From assembly GCA_965224535.1 (NCBI GenBank), contig CBDCZR010000022.1:310001-374000 (forward strand): a stretch of 64,000 nucleotides of DNA, given 5' to 3'. Position 1 is the first letter of the stretch; each line of letters opens with the position of its first letter. Made by a program: the position numbers and the translations under genes. Below the pieces are notes generated by a model, which had not been told where the DNA came from, searched no databases, and saw nothing but the letters and a program-made list of their open reading frames with translations. This stretch comes from JBCDHN01 sp965224535 (lineage in GTDB: Bacteria; Verrucomicrobiota; Verrucomicrobiia; Verrucomicrobiales; DEV007). Positions 7,859 to 16,813 of this stretch are shown here, piece after piece.

Positions 7859-9408
7859 ACGCGCTGCTCCACATTTGCCGGTTCGACGTGCTGCGCCTGC
7901 GCTGGTGGCTGCTGGGCTGGCTGGTGCTGAGTTTCGGCCTGGAACTCGGCTACCACGCCATCATGACTCGCGGCCAGGTTTCCGCCGATGCTTACCTGAC
8001 GCTTTACGAGCGCGTCGTCTTTCTGGAACTCGTGCGCTGGTTCGTGATGGTTTGGCTGACGATCGAGGTTAATTCGGCCCACTCGCCGGTTGGCCCCCGG
8101 CAAGTGTGGCTGACCCAGGCCGTGCCGCGCTGGGCGTTGGCGATCTCCCGCCCGATCGTGGTTTTTCTGCTCTTGTTAGGGCCGTGGGCGCTGGCGCGCT
8201 GGATTGCCATCGTCAGCTTTTACGAGCCCGCTCCGGGGACGGCGGCGGAGGTGATGCTCCAGTTTTTGGCCACGCGAGGGATGGCGATCGCCCTGGCACT
8301 GTTTTTCGCCAGCCAGGCTCGGAGCACGGGTGGCGCGATCGGCGCGGCATTGCTCTGGTTCGTCGGCCTCTACACGCTCACGATGCTTGCGGCACTCTTG
8401 GCCAGCGGCGCGACTCTGCCAGGGCCGGGCGGCGCGGCGGACGGTGACGGAAAATTGGCCGTGTTGTTAGGGGCAATGGTGCTTGCGTTAGGATGCGTTG
8501 GGCTTCAGATCGGCCAGTTTTTTCACCGGCGGCGCGTTTTTACGATCCTCGGCGGGCTGTTGGCAGTCGCGCTGGCGGTTTGGGCGATGATCCGGATTCC
8601 CGTGGACTTTCAGCGGCCGGCAACCACGGCGAACCCCGCTCCGAAAATCGCCGTCAACGACTCAAACGCGCGCGTCGAGCTGAGTTCGCCGCAGTGGTCA
8701 ATCGGATCCAACTTCGCGAAAATCCGCCTGTTGGCACCGGACGCCGTCCTGGCGAAAAACGAGCTGTTTCGGGCAGGAAATTGCACGATTGAGCTGGCGA
8801 ACGGTGAAACTTGGCAGGGCCGGAATTTTGGGGCGCAGCCCTCGTTTTTGCGAACGCGGTTCGAACCGGTCCTTCAGCACATGTTTCCCGACGAAACCGT
8901 GCTTCTTAGCCGGCCGCCGTCCTCCGAATTCGAAGACATGGTAGAGCTGATCTCGGATTGGCCGGCAGAGGAGATCTTACCCGAAATCGTGGGCGGAACC
9001 TGCCAGTTGCACGTTTTTACGCTGGAATCAGCGGGCAAAATTGGCGCCGGCGGCATTCTCCACACCCGCATCGACGGAATGCCGGCGACCGTGGTCTTCC
9101 GGTCGGATTTTCGGGTTCTTGAGACGACGATTTTCCAGCATCGGTGGTTAGGCGGCGGTCCGGGTTTCAACGCTCTCCCCATGCTCCTGCGCGTTCCGGG
9201 TGGACGTGGCCTAACCTATGTGCTCGACCCTGAAATCAGCTATCTTCACGACGCCAAAACCCAAAATTTCGGCCAAAAGAGAATCAAGCTCGAATCATTT
9301 GACCCGCCCGCAACCGAAACCTGGACGCCGGAAGACCTGTCCAAGGCGGGACTGGAGATTTTTACGAAAAAGTTGGATCGCACGATTGAGGCGAAAATCG
9401 TGAACTAG
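7855..9408 (+). CDS. Polytopic membrane protein, putative ABC permease subunit 2
   Basis: A 517-residue protein starting at the ATG at 7855, which overlaps the previous stop as ATGA. The N-terminus (DVLRLRWWLLGWLVLSFGLE) repeats that of the preceding subunit. About six or seven membrane segments lie before residue 250. They are followed by a ~260-residue soluble domain with alternating beta-strand character and no catalytic motif I recognise. Together with the first subunit it probably forms a heterodimeric transmembrane channel for the YtrA-controlled ATPase. The open frame extends back to 6844, but that stretch overlaps the previous gene and has shadow composition. The stop is 27 bp from the convergent DUF1460 gene. 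Confidence 0.82.
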   Translation: MNALLHICRFDVLRLRWWLLGWLVLSFGLELGYHAIMTRGQVSADAYLTLYERVVFLELVRWFVMVWLTIEVNSAHSPVGPRQVWLTQAVPRWALAISRPIVVFLLLLGPWALARWIAIVSFYEPAPGTAAEVMLQFLATRGMAIALALFFASQARSTGGAIGAALLWFVGLYTLTMLAALLASGATLPGPGGAADGDGKLAVLLGAMVLALGCVGLQIGQFFHRRRVFTILGGLLAVALAVWAMIRIPVDFQRPATTANPAPKIAVNDSNARVELSSPQWSIGSNFAKIRLLAPDAVLAKNELFRAGNCTIELANGETWQGRNFGAQPSFLRTRFEPVLQHMFPDETVLLSRPPSSEFEDMVELISDWPAEEILPEIVGGTCQLHVFTLESAGKIGAGGILHTRIDGMPATVVFRSDFRVLETTIFQHRWLGGGPGFNALPMLLRVPGGRGLTYVLDPEISYLHDAKTQNFGQKRIKLESFDPPATETWTPEDLSKAGLEIFTKKLDRTIEAKIVN

Positions 9409-9435
9409 CACCCACCTTCCAAGCAAACCAACCGG

Positions 9436-10422
9436 CTAAAAACTCGACGAAATCAGCCCCCGTCCGCCGGTCAATTTCCGTAATTTGGCGCGGTAATCAT
9501 CCCGATTCGTGACGGTTTTGTCCACCTCCCACGGACGTGCCACAATGACGCCAGCGTGTCCCTTGAACGTGTTGAGATAGCCGGAAAGCGATTTGTCGAT
9601 GACCACCCGGCGATACTGTTTTTGGGAGGAAGCATGCATCAGGCGCAACACGTTGTCGTTGGTGCGAATGGCCAGCCCCACGTGGGAACAAAACCCGCCT
9701 TGGTGCGAGGTGGCAATGCCCAAAACATCGCCGTTTTGCAATTTTGGCTCGATCAGGTGCACCTTGTCTTTGGGGATGTAATACACCGGCAATTCGCTCA
9801 CTTTGGCTTCCAGTCTGGACATGGTGGGCCGCAGCCGGGGATTGTTGCGCAGGTAACGGTAGCTCTTCCACAAAATCGTCATCTCCTGGCATTTGCGGCC
9901 GGTCATGGGTTTGGCGAAGCGAAAATCCCGCGTGATGTCGTCCGCCACGCCGCGGGCCTCATTTTCAAAAAACCACTCGCTCAGGTAGTGGATGCGCTCC
10001 AGGTAGTTGCCGCTGCAACTGCCGCCGCGATAGCGCGTGAATTCGATTTGGTCCAACAGATCCTGCGGCGTGTAGCCGTCCTTTTCCTCGGCGATCATGC
10101 GCGCCATGCCGAGGCTGATCTCAAAAAACGTCCAGCAATCCAATCCGGTAAAATTGGCCGATGGAGCCTCGATGTGATCGTCGATCTCCAAGGTGAAGCT
10201 GGTGTAAGGCAGGCCGTGTAATTCGCGGGCGAACCGAATTGTGCGCTCGCCGATCGGCAATTTGGCCCAATCCTGGCTTTGCGCCTTGCGGACCATTTGG
10301 TGGAACTTTTTTTCGCCCTTAAAGCGCACGCTCATGGGCAAATCCTTGTCGGCGCCCCAGACAACGGGCATGGAGCACACGGAGACGACGACAGTCAAAA
10401 CAGCGGAGCAGATCTTTAACAT
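9436..10422 (-). CDS. DUF1460 protein, secreted NlpC/P60-related amidase-like enzyme
   Basis: A 328-residue protein with a signal peptide (about 1-23, cleaved near VWGAD). It matches DUF1460, the family of N-acetylmuramoyl-L-alanine amidase-like cysteine enzymes. The probable nucleophile is Cys in TGLDCWTFFE; the histidine-bearing strand is GGFCSHVGLAIR, followed by RLMHASS. The family acts on peptidoglycan fragments in the periplasm, either in recycling or remodelling. The start ATG at 10422 is supported by the signal peptide immediately after it. It is convergent with the ABC operon and divergent from nothing nearby, with a long upstream region holding a candidate promoter. Exact substrate is not predictable. 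Confidence 0.85.
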   Translation of the reverse strand: MLKICSAVLTVVVSVCSMPVVWGADKDLPMSVRFKGEKKFHQMVRKAQSQDWAKLPIGERTIRFARELHGLPYTSFTLEIDDHIEAPSANFTGLDCWTFFEISLGMARMIAEEKDGYTPQDLLDQIEFTRYRGGSCSGNYLERIHYLSEWFFENEARGVADDITRDFRFAKPMTGRKCQEMTILWKSYRYLRNNPRLRPTMSRLEAKVSELPVYYIPKDKVHLIEPKLQNGDVLGIATSHQGGFCSHVGLAIRTNDNVLRLMHASSQKQYRRVVIDKSLSGYLNTFKGHAGVIVARPWEVDKTVTNRDDYRAKLRKLTGGRGLISSSF

Positions 10423-10497
10423 GACTTAATAAAACAGATTTGTTGATCTTTGCGAGGAAAAACCTAACTTGGCGCCCGCGGTTGCGGTAAAGTTGGT

Positions 10498-10526
10498 ATT
10501 TCATCAAATTCTTGCCAATTTTTCAA
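10498..10526 (-). promoter_or_regulatory. Candidate sigma70-type promoter for the DUF1460 gene
   Basis: On the minus strand a TTGAAA (-35, 10526-10521) is followed after 17 bp by TGAAAT (-10, 10503-10498), leaving a leader of about 70 nt before the ATG at 10422. The surrounding region is clearly more AT-rich than the coding sequence. The -10 match is weak, so this is a suggestion only. Confidence 0.3.
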
Positions 10527-10656
10527 GGTTATTGCCAAGTTTCCAAGTTTCGGGGAAGAAGCCGCGTGTGTGCTCGGATGGTAGGTTGGTTCGACGCGTT
10601 GGGTTTCAGAATATTCTCTCGCGTGGGAGATGCCGCATTTTAGCAGGCTGTTAGGG

Positions 10657-10760
10657 ACAAAAAGGACCGAAGGGACCCAAACGACACAAGGACGAAACTA
10701 CGAAAAGCCGCCGTTTTTGGGGCCCTTACGTCGTTTCAGTCCTTTTGGTCCCTTTTGGGC
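10657..10760. repeat. Long imperfect inverted repeat with GGGAC/GGACC cores
   Basis: This lies in the 369-bp gap between the DUF1460 gene and the SH3-like gene. The left arm from 10658 (core AAAAAGGACCGAAGGGAC) pairs with the right arm 10729-10757 (AGTCCTTTTGGTCCC) at about 23 of 29 positions. It begins 32 bp downstream of the minus-strand stop at 10792, so it could fold as a large 3' hairpin and stop transcription. A related hairpin sits at 25660-25725, also just after a minus-strand stop. No gene is visible in the rest of the gap. Confidence 0.7.
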
Positions 10761-10791
10761 CACCAACGCAAATTTTTCCCCACGCGGTAAC

Positions 10792-12231
10792 TCAATTCTC
10801 GGCCGGAATGGGTGGAAGCAACCCGTGTCCCAACGGCAAACTGCTATCGCCCCGGCGTTTCGGCAATTTGGGCAACGGAACGTCAACGGTGGGCTGGTAG
10901 CGATTCGGCTGCGAGGTTGGCGCGGGCGAACTCAGCAACGGCGGGGGCAGCCGCTTGGGCCCGGCTACGAAACTGCCTCGGCCAATCTCCGATTCCCGCG
11001 CCCGGCGCAGATCCTTGGTCCGCATCAAGCCGGTTTTGCCGTTGGGCAGCTTCACCGCGCTCCATTCGTCGCCCTTTTTGTCCATGGTCAGGACGGTTCC
11101 GGCGGGAATTGGCGTGTGACTGGAGGCTAACGAATCGCCAAACGGGTGAAACTCGGCCCCGCCGGCGGAAACCACAAATCTGCTCGCATCCGACGATAGC
11201 GGCGCATCGGGAGCCGGCGCGGCAGCTGGTTCGCGGCTTGTCAGGCCTCGAAGCCGCTTTAACCGGCCTTCCGGCGAACTTATCGCCGCATCGGCGGCAG
11301 CGGCAGTGCTTGGAGCGGGCACTTCCACGTCACCGCGTCCCTCCGCTCGAAACGAGGGCATGGATGGAAGGTTGAAGCCACGTTTGGCAGGGGAGCCAAT
11401 TTGGGGTTTGGCAGCAGGATTGGGCGCGATTTCCGCCTCTTTCGCCGTTGCGTCGCTGGAGCGGTCGCCGTCCCTGCGAATTGCGCCGATCAACCGGCCA
11501 ACTCTTCCGGGCGAGTCAGATTCCGCCGGGCTGCTGGCGCGCATTTCCCGATCGGGTTGAGGAATTTGCTCGGTGGGCCGCGAAGTCGGTTGAAGCAGCG
11601 ACGTCGTCGGGAAATCAGATCGCGCATTGCCCCCCGGCAGCATTTTGCCCGCCACGCCGGCCACGCCTTGGCTGACGTTTCCGGCTAAGCCGCGTTCGCC
11701 GCCACCCAACCGCGAGGTCACGTTGCCAAGCTTTTCGAGCGGGCCGGCATTTTCGTCGATCAGCCCCGCGCGGCGGCGCTCGACGTAAGAATCGTTCGTC
11801 ACCGCCGCATCCAGCCCCGCACCGATGGTTTCCAACAATCCCCGGCGTTCGCGCACCGGCTCGTAGCCCGAGGAGCGATAGCTGGCGCCCTGACGAATGC
11901 GATCGAGCCTCTGAGCCTGCCACGTCCCGTCGGTGATGCCGGTGGATCCTGATTTTTTCTTGCGCCGATGCGAGTCGCCATTGTCCGGCTTGGGCAGGTT
12001 GGCGGAGGCCTCCTTCATCAGGCTGCGCAACTTGCGGGCACGCTCCAGGGCCATCTCCTCCTGACGCTTTTCGTAGGTTTGCAAATCCACCGCGCCGCCG
12101 GGCGGATTCAATTGGTTCTGCAACCTGGCAGTGCTGCTAGCCCGCAAAAGTTCGTCGCTGTTCTGCGCTTGCAAAGCTGTCGTTGCGGAGAAAATGGCGG
12201 CCAGGATCAGCCAAAGAAAGGGTCTCTTCAT
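10792..12231 (-). CDS. Secreted protein with C-terminal SH3-like domain
   Basis: A 479-residue protein with a signal peptide (MKRPFLWLILAAIFSATTALQAQ). The first 130 residues are charged and helical (ERARKLRSLMKEA). A long low-complexity Pro/Ser/Ala linker follows, and a bacterial SH3-like domain lies at about residues 365-430 (PIPAGTVLTMDKKGDEW, then KTGLMRTKDL). Bacterial SH3 domains bind peptides or cell wall, so a structural envelope role is plausible, but no enzyme motif is seen. The start at 12231 was chosen because it opens directly on the signal peptide; the upstream in-frame codons to 12297 do not look coding. I cannot name the family. Confidence 0.75.
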   Translation of the reverse strand: MKRPFLWLILAAIFSATTALQAQNSDELLRASSTARLQNQLNPPGGAVDLQTYEKRQEEMALERARKLRSLMKEASANLPKPDNGDSHRRKKKSGSTGITDGTWQAQRLDRIRQGASYRSSGYEPVRERRGLLETIGAGLDAAVTNDSYVERRRAGLIDENAGPLEKLGNVTSRLGGGERGLAGNVSQGVAGVAGKMLPGGNARSDFPTTSLLQPTSRPTEQIPQPDREMRASSPAESDSPGRVGRLIGAIRRDGDRSSDATAKEAEIAPNPAAKPQIGSPAKRGFNLPSMPSFRAEGRGDVEVPAPSTAAAADAAISSPEGRLKRLRGLTSREPAAAPAPDAPLSSDASRFVVSAGGAEFHPFGDSLASSHTPIPAGTVLTMDKKGDEWSAVKLPNGKTGLMRTKDLRRARESEIGRGSFVAGPKRLPPPLLSSPAPTSQPNRYQPTVDVPLPKLPKRRGDSSLPLGHGLLPPIPAEN

Positions 12232-12333
12232 GGTGAATGGGGAGATTTGGGCGCTGATTCTAGCGTAAACGCGCCAGGGCGTCCATCCTTTCTTCAACCC
12301 GTCAATCCAGCGGCGTTCTGGGCGGCTCCCTTC

Positions 12334-14007
12334 TTACCCCTTCTTCGCGAAAACCTCCTTCTCGCGCAGCACCACCGCATAGCGCCGGATCTGCTCCACG
12401 CCCGCTTTTTCCAGCGCATCGGCGTAGCGCTTGGATCCAACCTGCCCCAACGCGGCATTCAGCTCGGATTCCACGTCCTGGTCCGCCTTGATCGACTTGA
12501 ATTCGACCACAATTCCCGGCAAATCCGGCTTTTTCGGCGTCATCAGGATGTCCGCCCGGCCCGTGCCGCTTTCCGGGTTGGAGTCGATTTTGTAGACGCT
12601 GCGACCGATGGCTAACAAACCCAAAACGAAGCAATGAAACGCCGCTTCCGGCTGTTTGGCGACGTTGTCGTGGTAGCTAAGAAACTGAACCAAATCCGTC
12701 AGCGCGGTGGCAAGTTTATCGCAGTCACCATCGCGCAGGGCGCGGAAAATGGCTTGCTGGGTGATAAAATCGAACTCGGGGATGAGGTAGTCCACAAACG
12801 TGGAAAACACCTCGCCTACTTCGAAATTCGGCAAACGCAGTTGGCAAAAATTCCCATTTTTTGTGCGCTTGATGATCTTCGCATTCAGATAGCCGGTGTG
12901 GACCAAAACCGACCACACATCCTCCTTCACCGCGCCTAAATCCCGGAAGGTGATACTTTCCTTCACCTCGCGTTCGATCGCGCCGCCTTTGAGCAGCGTT
13001 TCCAGATCGCCGCGCAATCCCAACCGGGCCTCTTCCAGCCGCTGGTGCAAAACCGCGTTCTCCGAGGTGTTGAGCCAATAGGGCTTGGGCTCCTTGCCGC
13101 CATCGGCGACGAAATTGAGCACCGACCACGGGTTGTAGATCGTCGTTTCGCCGAAAACGTAGCCGTTGTACCACTCGTTAACGATGTCCCTCCGCTCGCT
13201 GAGGCCGGCATCGGTCAGAATCGAATCCACCTCCTCGGGGGTGAAACCGAAGTGCGCGTCGAAGGGCGAGGACTCCTGGATGGTGAACACGCGGAAGTTG
13301 TTGAGCGTGGAGAACAGCGATTCCTTGGCGATTCGCAAACAGCCGGTGAGGACGGCTTTTTCCAGGTGCTCGGAGGTTTTGAGCAGATCGAGGAAGCGCT
13401 GAATGAAGGCGATCATCGGTTCGTAGAACCCGTTCGTGTAGGCACGCTGGATGGGGGCGTCGTATTCGTCGATCAGCAGGATCACGCGCTTGCCGTGGTG
13501 CGCGTGGAGGGCCTCGCACAAGTTTTTCAGACAATCTTGGTAAGGCAAAATCGGTTCGTTCCCTTCCAAAACTGATTGGATCTCTTTTTTGGTATAGCCG
13601 CTAACTTTTTCCGAATTCAACAAGTATTCGAAGCGCCGGCACATCGTGGACAGGTCGCTGCGCAAATGGTCCAGGGATTCCTCCCAGGTTTTCGCGCGAA
13701 TCCCCTTCAGCGACAGAAAAATCGTCGGATATTGGCCCTGTTGTGCCATGATTTCCGGATTCTCGGTGACCTTCAGCCCCTCGAACAGGGGAGTTGTGTT
13801 AGGTTCCGTGCAGCTGAAAAAATAGTGCAGCATCGACAAATTCAGCGTCTTGCCCATGCGCCGTGGACGGGTGATTAAACTGACCCGAACCGCGGTGTTC
13901 GCGATTTCTTCGATCCAATGCGAGCGATCCACGAAATACGCCCCCTTCTCGCGCAAAATGCGGAAATTGTCTTCGCCGATGGCGATTTTCAGCGGTGAAC
14001 CGGGCAT
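12334..14007 (-). CDS. AAA-ATPase-like/PD-(D/E)XK nuclease protein, tandem copy 1
   Basis: A 557-residue protein of the Predicted AAA-ATPase (PF09820) plus PDDEXK_9 (PF08011) type. The N-terminus holds the characteristic SLITRPRRMGKTLNLSML (Walker A variant, residues 43-60) and Walker B VILLIDEYDAP (175-185). The C-terminal nuclease-like fold shows Asp486 in GRADIL and Glu502/Lys504 in VVEFKSI. These genes are common, multi-copy and mobile in PVC bacteria and Bacteroidetes; their function is unknown, with defence or replication roles suggested only by analogy. It lies 42 bp downstream of an almost identical second copy. The two differ mainly in residues 107-167, between the ATP-binding motifs. 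Confidence 0.92.
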   Translation of the reverse strand: MPGSPLKIAIGEDNFRILREKGAYFVDRSHWIEEIANTAVRVSLITRPRRMGKTLNLSMLHYFFSCTEPNTTPLFEGLKVTENPEIMAQQGQYPTIFLSLKGIRAKTWEESLDHLRSDLSTMCRRFEYLLNSEKVSGYTKKEIQSVLEGNEPILPYQDCLKNLCEALHAHHGKRVILLIDEYDAPIQRAYTNGFYEPMIAFIQRFLDLLKTSEHLEKAVLTGCLRIAKESLFSTLNNFRVFTIQESSPFDAHFGFTPEEVDSILTDAGLSERRDIVNEWYNGYVFGETTIYNPWSVLNFVADGGKEPKPYWLNTSENAVLHQRLEEARLGLRGDLETLLKGGAIEREVKESITFRDLGAVKEDVWSVLVHTGYLNAKIIKRTKNGNFCQLRLPNFEVGEVFSTFVDYLIPEFDFITQQAIFRALRDGDCDKLATALTDLVQFLSYHDNVAKQPEAAFHCFVLGLLAIGRSVYKIDSNPESGTGRADILMTPKKPDLPGIVVEFKSIKADQDVESELNAALGQVGSKRYADALEKAGVEQIRRYAVVLREKEVFAKKG

Positions 14008-14049
14008 CGGCGCAACCTATCACCCTCGCAACCCGGCTGCAAACCTGCC

Positions 14050-15723
14050 CTAATCCTTCTTCGCGAAAACCTCCTTCTCGCGCAGCACCACCGCATAGCG
14101 CCGGATCTGCTCCACGCCCGCCTTTTGCAGCGCGCCGGCGTAGCGCTTGGACCCAACCTGCTCCAACGCGGCATTCAGCTCGGATTCCACGTCCTGGTCC
14201 GCCTTGATCGACTTGAATTCGACGATAATTCCCGGCAGATCCGGCTTTTTCGGCGTCATCAGGATATCCGCCCGGCCTGTGCCGCTTTCCGGGTTGGAGT
14301 CGATTTTGTAGACGCTGCGGCCGATGGCTAGCAAGCCCAAAACGAAGCAATGAAACGCCGCCTCCGGCTGTTTGGCGACGTTGTCGTGGTAGCTAAGAAA
14401 CTGAACCAAATCCGTCAGCGCGGTGGCAAGTTTATCGCAGTCACCATCGCGCAGGGCGCGGAAAATGGCTTGCTGGGTGATAAAATCGAACTCGGGGATG
14501 AGGTAGTCCACAAACGTGGAAAACACCTCGCCTACTTCGAAATTCGGCAAACGCAGTTGGCAAAAATTCCCATTTTTTGTGCGCTTGATGATCTTCGCAT
14601 TCAGATAGCCGGTGTGGACCAAAACCGACCACACATCCTCCTTCACTGCGCCTAAATCGCGAAAGGTGATGCTTTCCTTGACCTCGCGTTCGATCGCGCC
14701 GCCTTTGAGCAGCGTTTCCAGATCGCCGCGCAATCCCAACCGGGCCTCCTCCAGCCGTTGGTGCAAAACCGCGTTCTCCGAGGTGTTGAGCCAATAGGGC
14801 TTGGGTTCCTTGCCGCCATCGGCCACGAAATTGAGCACCGACCACGGGTTGTAGATCGTCGTTTCGCCGAAAACGTAGCCGTTGTACCACTCGTTAACGA
14901 TGTCCCCCCGCTCGCTGAGGCCGGCGTCTGCAAGGATCGAATCCACCTCCTCGGGGGTGAAACCGAAGTGCGCGTCGAAGGGCGAGGACTCCTGGATGGT
15001 GAACACGCGGAAGTTGTTGAGCGTGGAAAACAGCGATTCCTTGGCGATTCGCAAACAGCCGGTGAGGACGGCTTTTTCCAGGTGTTCGGAGGTTTTGAGC
15101 AGATCGAGGAAGCGCTGGATGAAGGCGATCATCGGTTCGTAGAACCCGTTCGTGTAAGCACGTTGGATGGGCGCGTCGTATTCGTCGATCAGCAGGATCA
15201 CGCGCTTGCCGTGGTGGGCATGGAGCATGCGGCACAGCAACGAAAGGGCGTGGCAGCAATCCTCTTCGTTCGCCCGGTTTTCCTGGATGGTTCGAAACGC
15301 TTGCTTGGTCGCATCGTTGATTTTCCGGGAGTCCAGGAGGTAATCGAAGCCATGGAAGCGTTCGGACAAGTCCCACCTGAGTTGGCTGAACGCATCCTCC
15401 CAGGATTTCGCGCGAATCCCCTTCAGCGACAGAAAAATCGTCGGATACTGGCCCTGCTGCGCCATGATTTCCGGATTTTCGGTCACCTTCAGCCCCTCAA
15501 ACAGCGGCGCGGTTTCGGGTTCCGTGCAGCTGAAAAAATAGTGCAGCATCGACAAATTCAGCGTCTTGCCCATGCGCCGCGGACGGGTGATCAAGCTGAC
15601 CCGAACCGCGGTGTTCGCGATTTCTTCGATCCAATGCGAGCGATCCACGAAATACGCCCCCTTCTCGCGCAAAATGCGGAAGTTGTCCTCGCCGATGGCG
15701 ATTTTCAGCGGTGAACCGGGCAT
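14050..15723 (-). CDS. AAA-ATPase-like/PD-(D/E)XK nuclease protein, tandem copy 2
   Basis: Also 557 residues, with the same domains and catalytic-looking residues as its downstream neighbour. Residues 1-106 and 168-557 are nearly identical between the copies, even at the DNA level. Residues 107-167 are unrelated apart from hydrophobic spacing (this copy: SWEDAFSQLRWDLSERFHGF; the other: TWEESLDHLRSDLSTMCRRF). The total length is unchanged. The tandem copy must come from a recent duplication or repeated gene conversion that spared, or replaced, the patch. The intergenic DNA between the copies resembles the leader of this copy, which supports duplication of a unit of about 1.7 kb. Both open reading frames are intact. 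Confidence 0.92.
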   Translation of the reverse strand: MPGSPLKIAIGEDNFRILREKGAYFVDRSHWIEEIANTAVRVSLITRPRRMGKTLNLSMLHYFFSCTEPETAPLFEGLKVTENPEIMAQQGQYPTIFLSLKGIRAKSWEDAFSQLRWDLSERFHGFDYLLDSRKINDATKQAFRTIQENRANEEDCCHALSLLCRMLHAHHGKRVILLIDEYDAPIQRAYTNGFYEPMIAFIQRFLDLLKTSEHLEKAVLTGCLRIAKESLFSTLNNFRVFTIQESSPFDAHFGFTPEEVDSILADAGLSERGDIVNEWYNGYVFGETTIYNPWSVLNFVADGGKEPKPYWLNTSENAVLHQRLEEARLGLRGDLETLLKGGAIEREVKESITFRDLGAVKEDVWSVLVHTGYLNAKIIKRTKNGNFCQLRLPNFEVGEVFSTFVDYLIPEFDFITQQAIFRALRDGDCDKLATALTDLVQFLSYHDNVAKQPEAAFHCFVLGLLAIGRSVYKIDSNPESGTGRADILMTPKKPDLPGIIVEFKSIKADQDVESELNAALEQVGSKRYAGALQKAGVEQIRRYAVVLREKEVFAKKD

Positions 15724-15835
15724 CGGCGGAACGTATCACCCTCGCACGCAAGCTGCAAACTCGCGCCTTACTCCTTCAACCGGCCAACGTTTCCGCTGAA
15801 AGCGTTCCCGCGTTGGCGAGGTGATAGTTTGCGCT

Positions 15836-16804
15836 ATGACACGCTTCCTCGCACTGCTCCCCATTTTTGCCGCTTTCTCCTTTGCCGCCGATCAAAACGC
15901 GACGTGGACCGATCCGAAAAAGGCCAAGGCCGAAGATCCGGATTTTTCGATTCAAGGCGAATACGGAGCCGATGCCGAGGGGCAAGCCTGGGCCGTGCAA
16001 GTGGTCGCGCTGGGAGGGGGAAAATTCGATGCCTACCTCCTGGAAGGCGGATTGCCGGGTTTGGGCTGGGATCGCGGCAAACAGCGGATCAAACTGAGCG
16101 GTGAGACGAAGGGCGACACGGTGAATCTGACCGGGGGCGATTTTGCGGCGACAATTCAGGGCGGGAAGATCTCCATCGCTAAAAATGGGGAGACGCTGGC
16201 CGAATTGCCGCGAATCGAGCGCCAAAGTCCCACGTCAGGCGCGAAACCGCCGGAGGGAGCGGTGATTTTGTTCGATGGCTCCTCCGCGGAGGCGTGGAAA
16301 AACGGCAAAGTGGAAAACGGCTTGCTTCCCAACACGAACGTCACCACGCACCAGAAATTCGGCAGCTACACCCTGCACCTGGAGTTTCGCACGCCGTACA
16401 AGCCTTTTGCCCGCGGTCAGGGGCGCGGAAACAGCGGCGTTTATCACCAAGGACGCTACGAAACCCAGGTTTTGGACTCCTTTGGCCTGGAGGGCAAAAT
16501 GAACGAGACGGGCGGGATTTATTCCATCGCCGAGCCGCGGCTTAACATGTGCCTGCCGCCGCTAACCTGGCAAACCTACGACGTTGATTTTACCGACGCA
16601 AAATTCGACGAAACGGGAAAATTGACCGCCCACGCCCGGATGACGGTTCGGCTCAACGGCGTGGTCATCCACGAAAATCAGGAATTGCCGAAAACGACGA
16701 CCGCGTCGCCGATTCGCGAAATTTCGCCGGAACCCGGGCCGATTTTCATCCAACATCACGGCAACCCGGTCTACTATCGCAACATCTGGATCGTGGAGAA
16801 ATAG
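15836..16804 (+). CDS. Secreted DUF1080 (3-keto-disaccharide hydrolase-type) protein
   Basis: A 322-residue protein with a signal peptide (MTRFLALLPIFAAFSFAAD). Residues ~140-320 are a DUF1080 domain, the concanavalin-like lectin/glucanase fold: ILFDGSSAEAWK, the GNSGVYHQGRYETQVLDSFG strand with its conserved NSG and Gly-rich segment, and the terminal PGPIFIQHHGNPVYYRNIWI. PVC genomes encode dozens of such proteins. Some have been shown to hydrolyse 3-keto-glycosides; the role of this one is inferred. The first ~100 residues form a separate beta-rich domain. The start at 15836 begins on the signal peptide. It is convergent with the Gfo/Idh gene (9 bp between stops); the oxidoreductase type often makes the 3-keto substrates DUF1080 proteins cleave. 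Confidence 0.88.
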   Translation: MTRFLALLPIFAAFSFAADQNATWTDPKKAKAEDPDFSIQGEYGADAEGQAWAVQVVALGGGKFDAYLLEGGLPGLGWDRGKQRIKLSGETKGDTVNLTGGDFAATIQGGKISIAKNGETLAELPRIERQSPTSGAKPPEGAVILFDGSSAEAWKNGKVENGLLPNTNVTTHQKFGSYTLHLEFRTPYKPFARGQGRGNSGVYHQGRYETQVLDSFGLEGKMNETGGIYSIAEPRLNMCLPPLTWQTYDVDFTDAKFDETGKLTAHARMTVRLNGVVIHENQELPKTTTASPIREISPEPGPIFIQHHGNPVYYRNIWIVEK

Positions 16805-16813
16805 GAGACGCCT

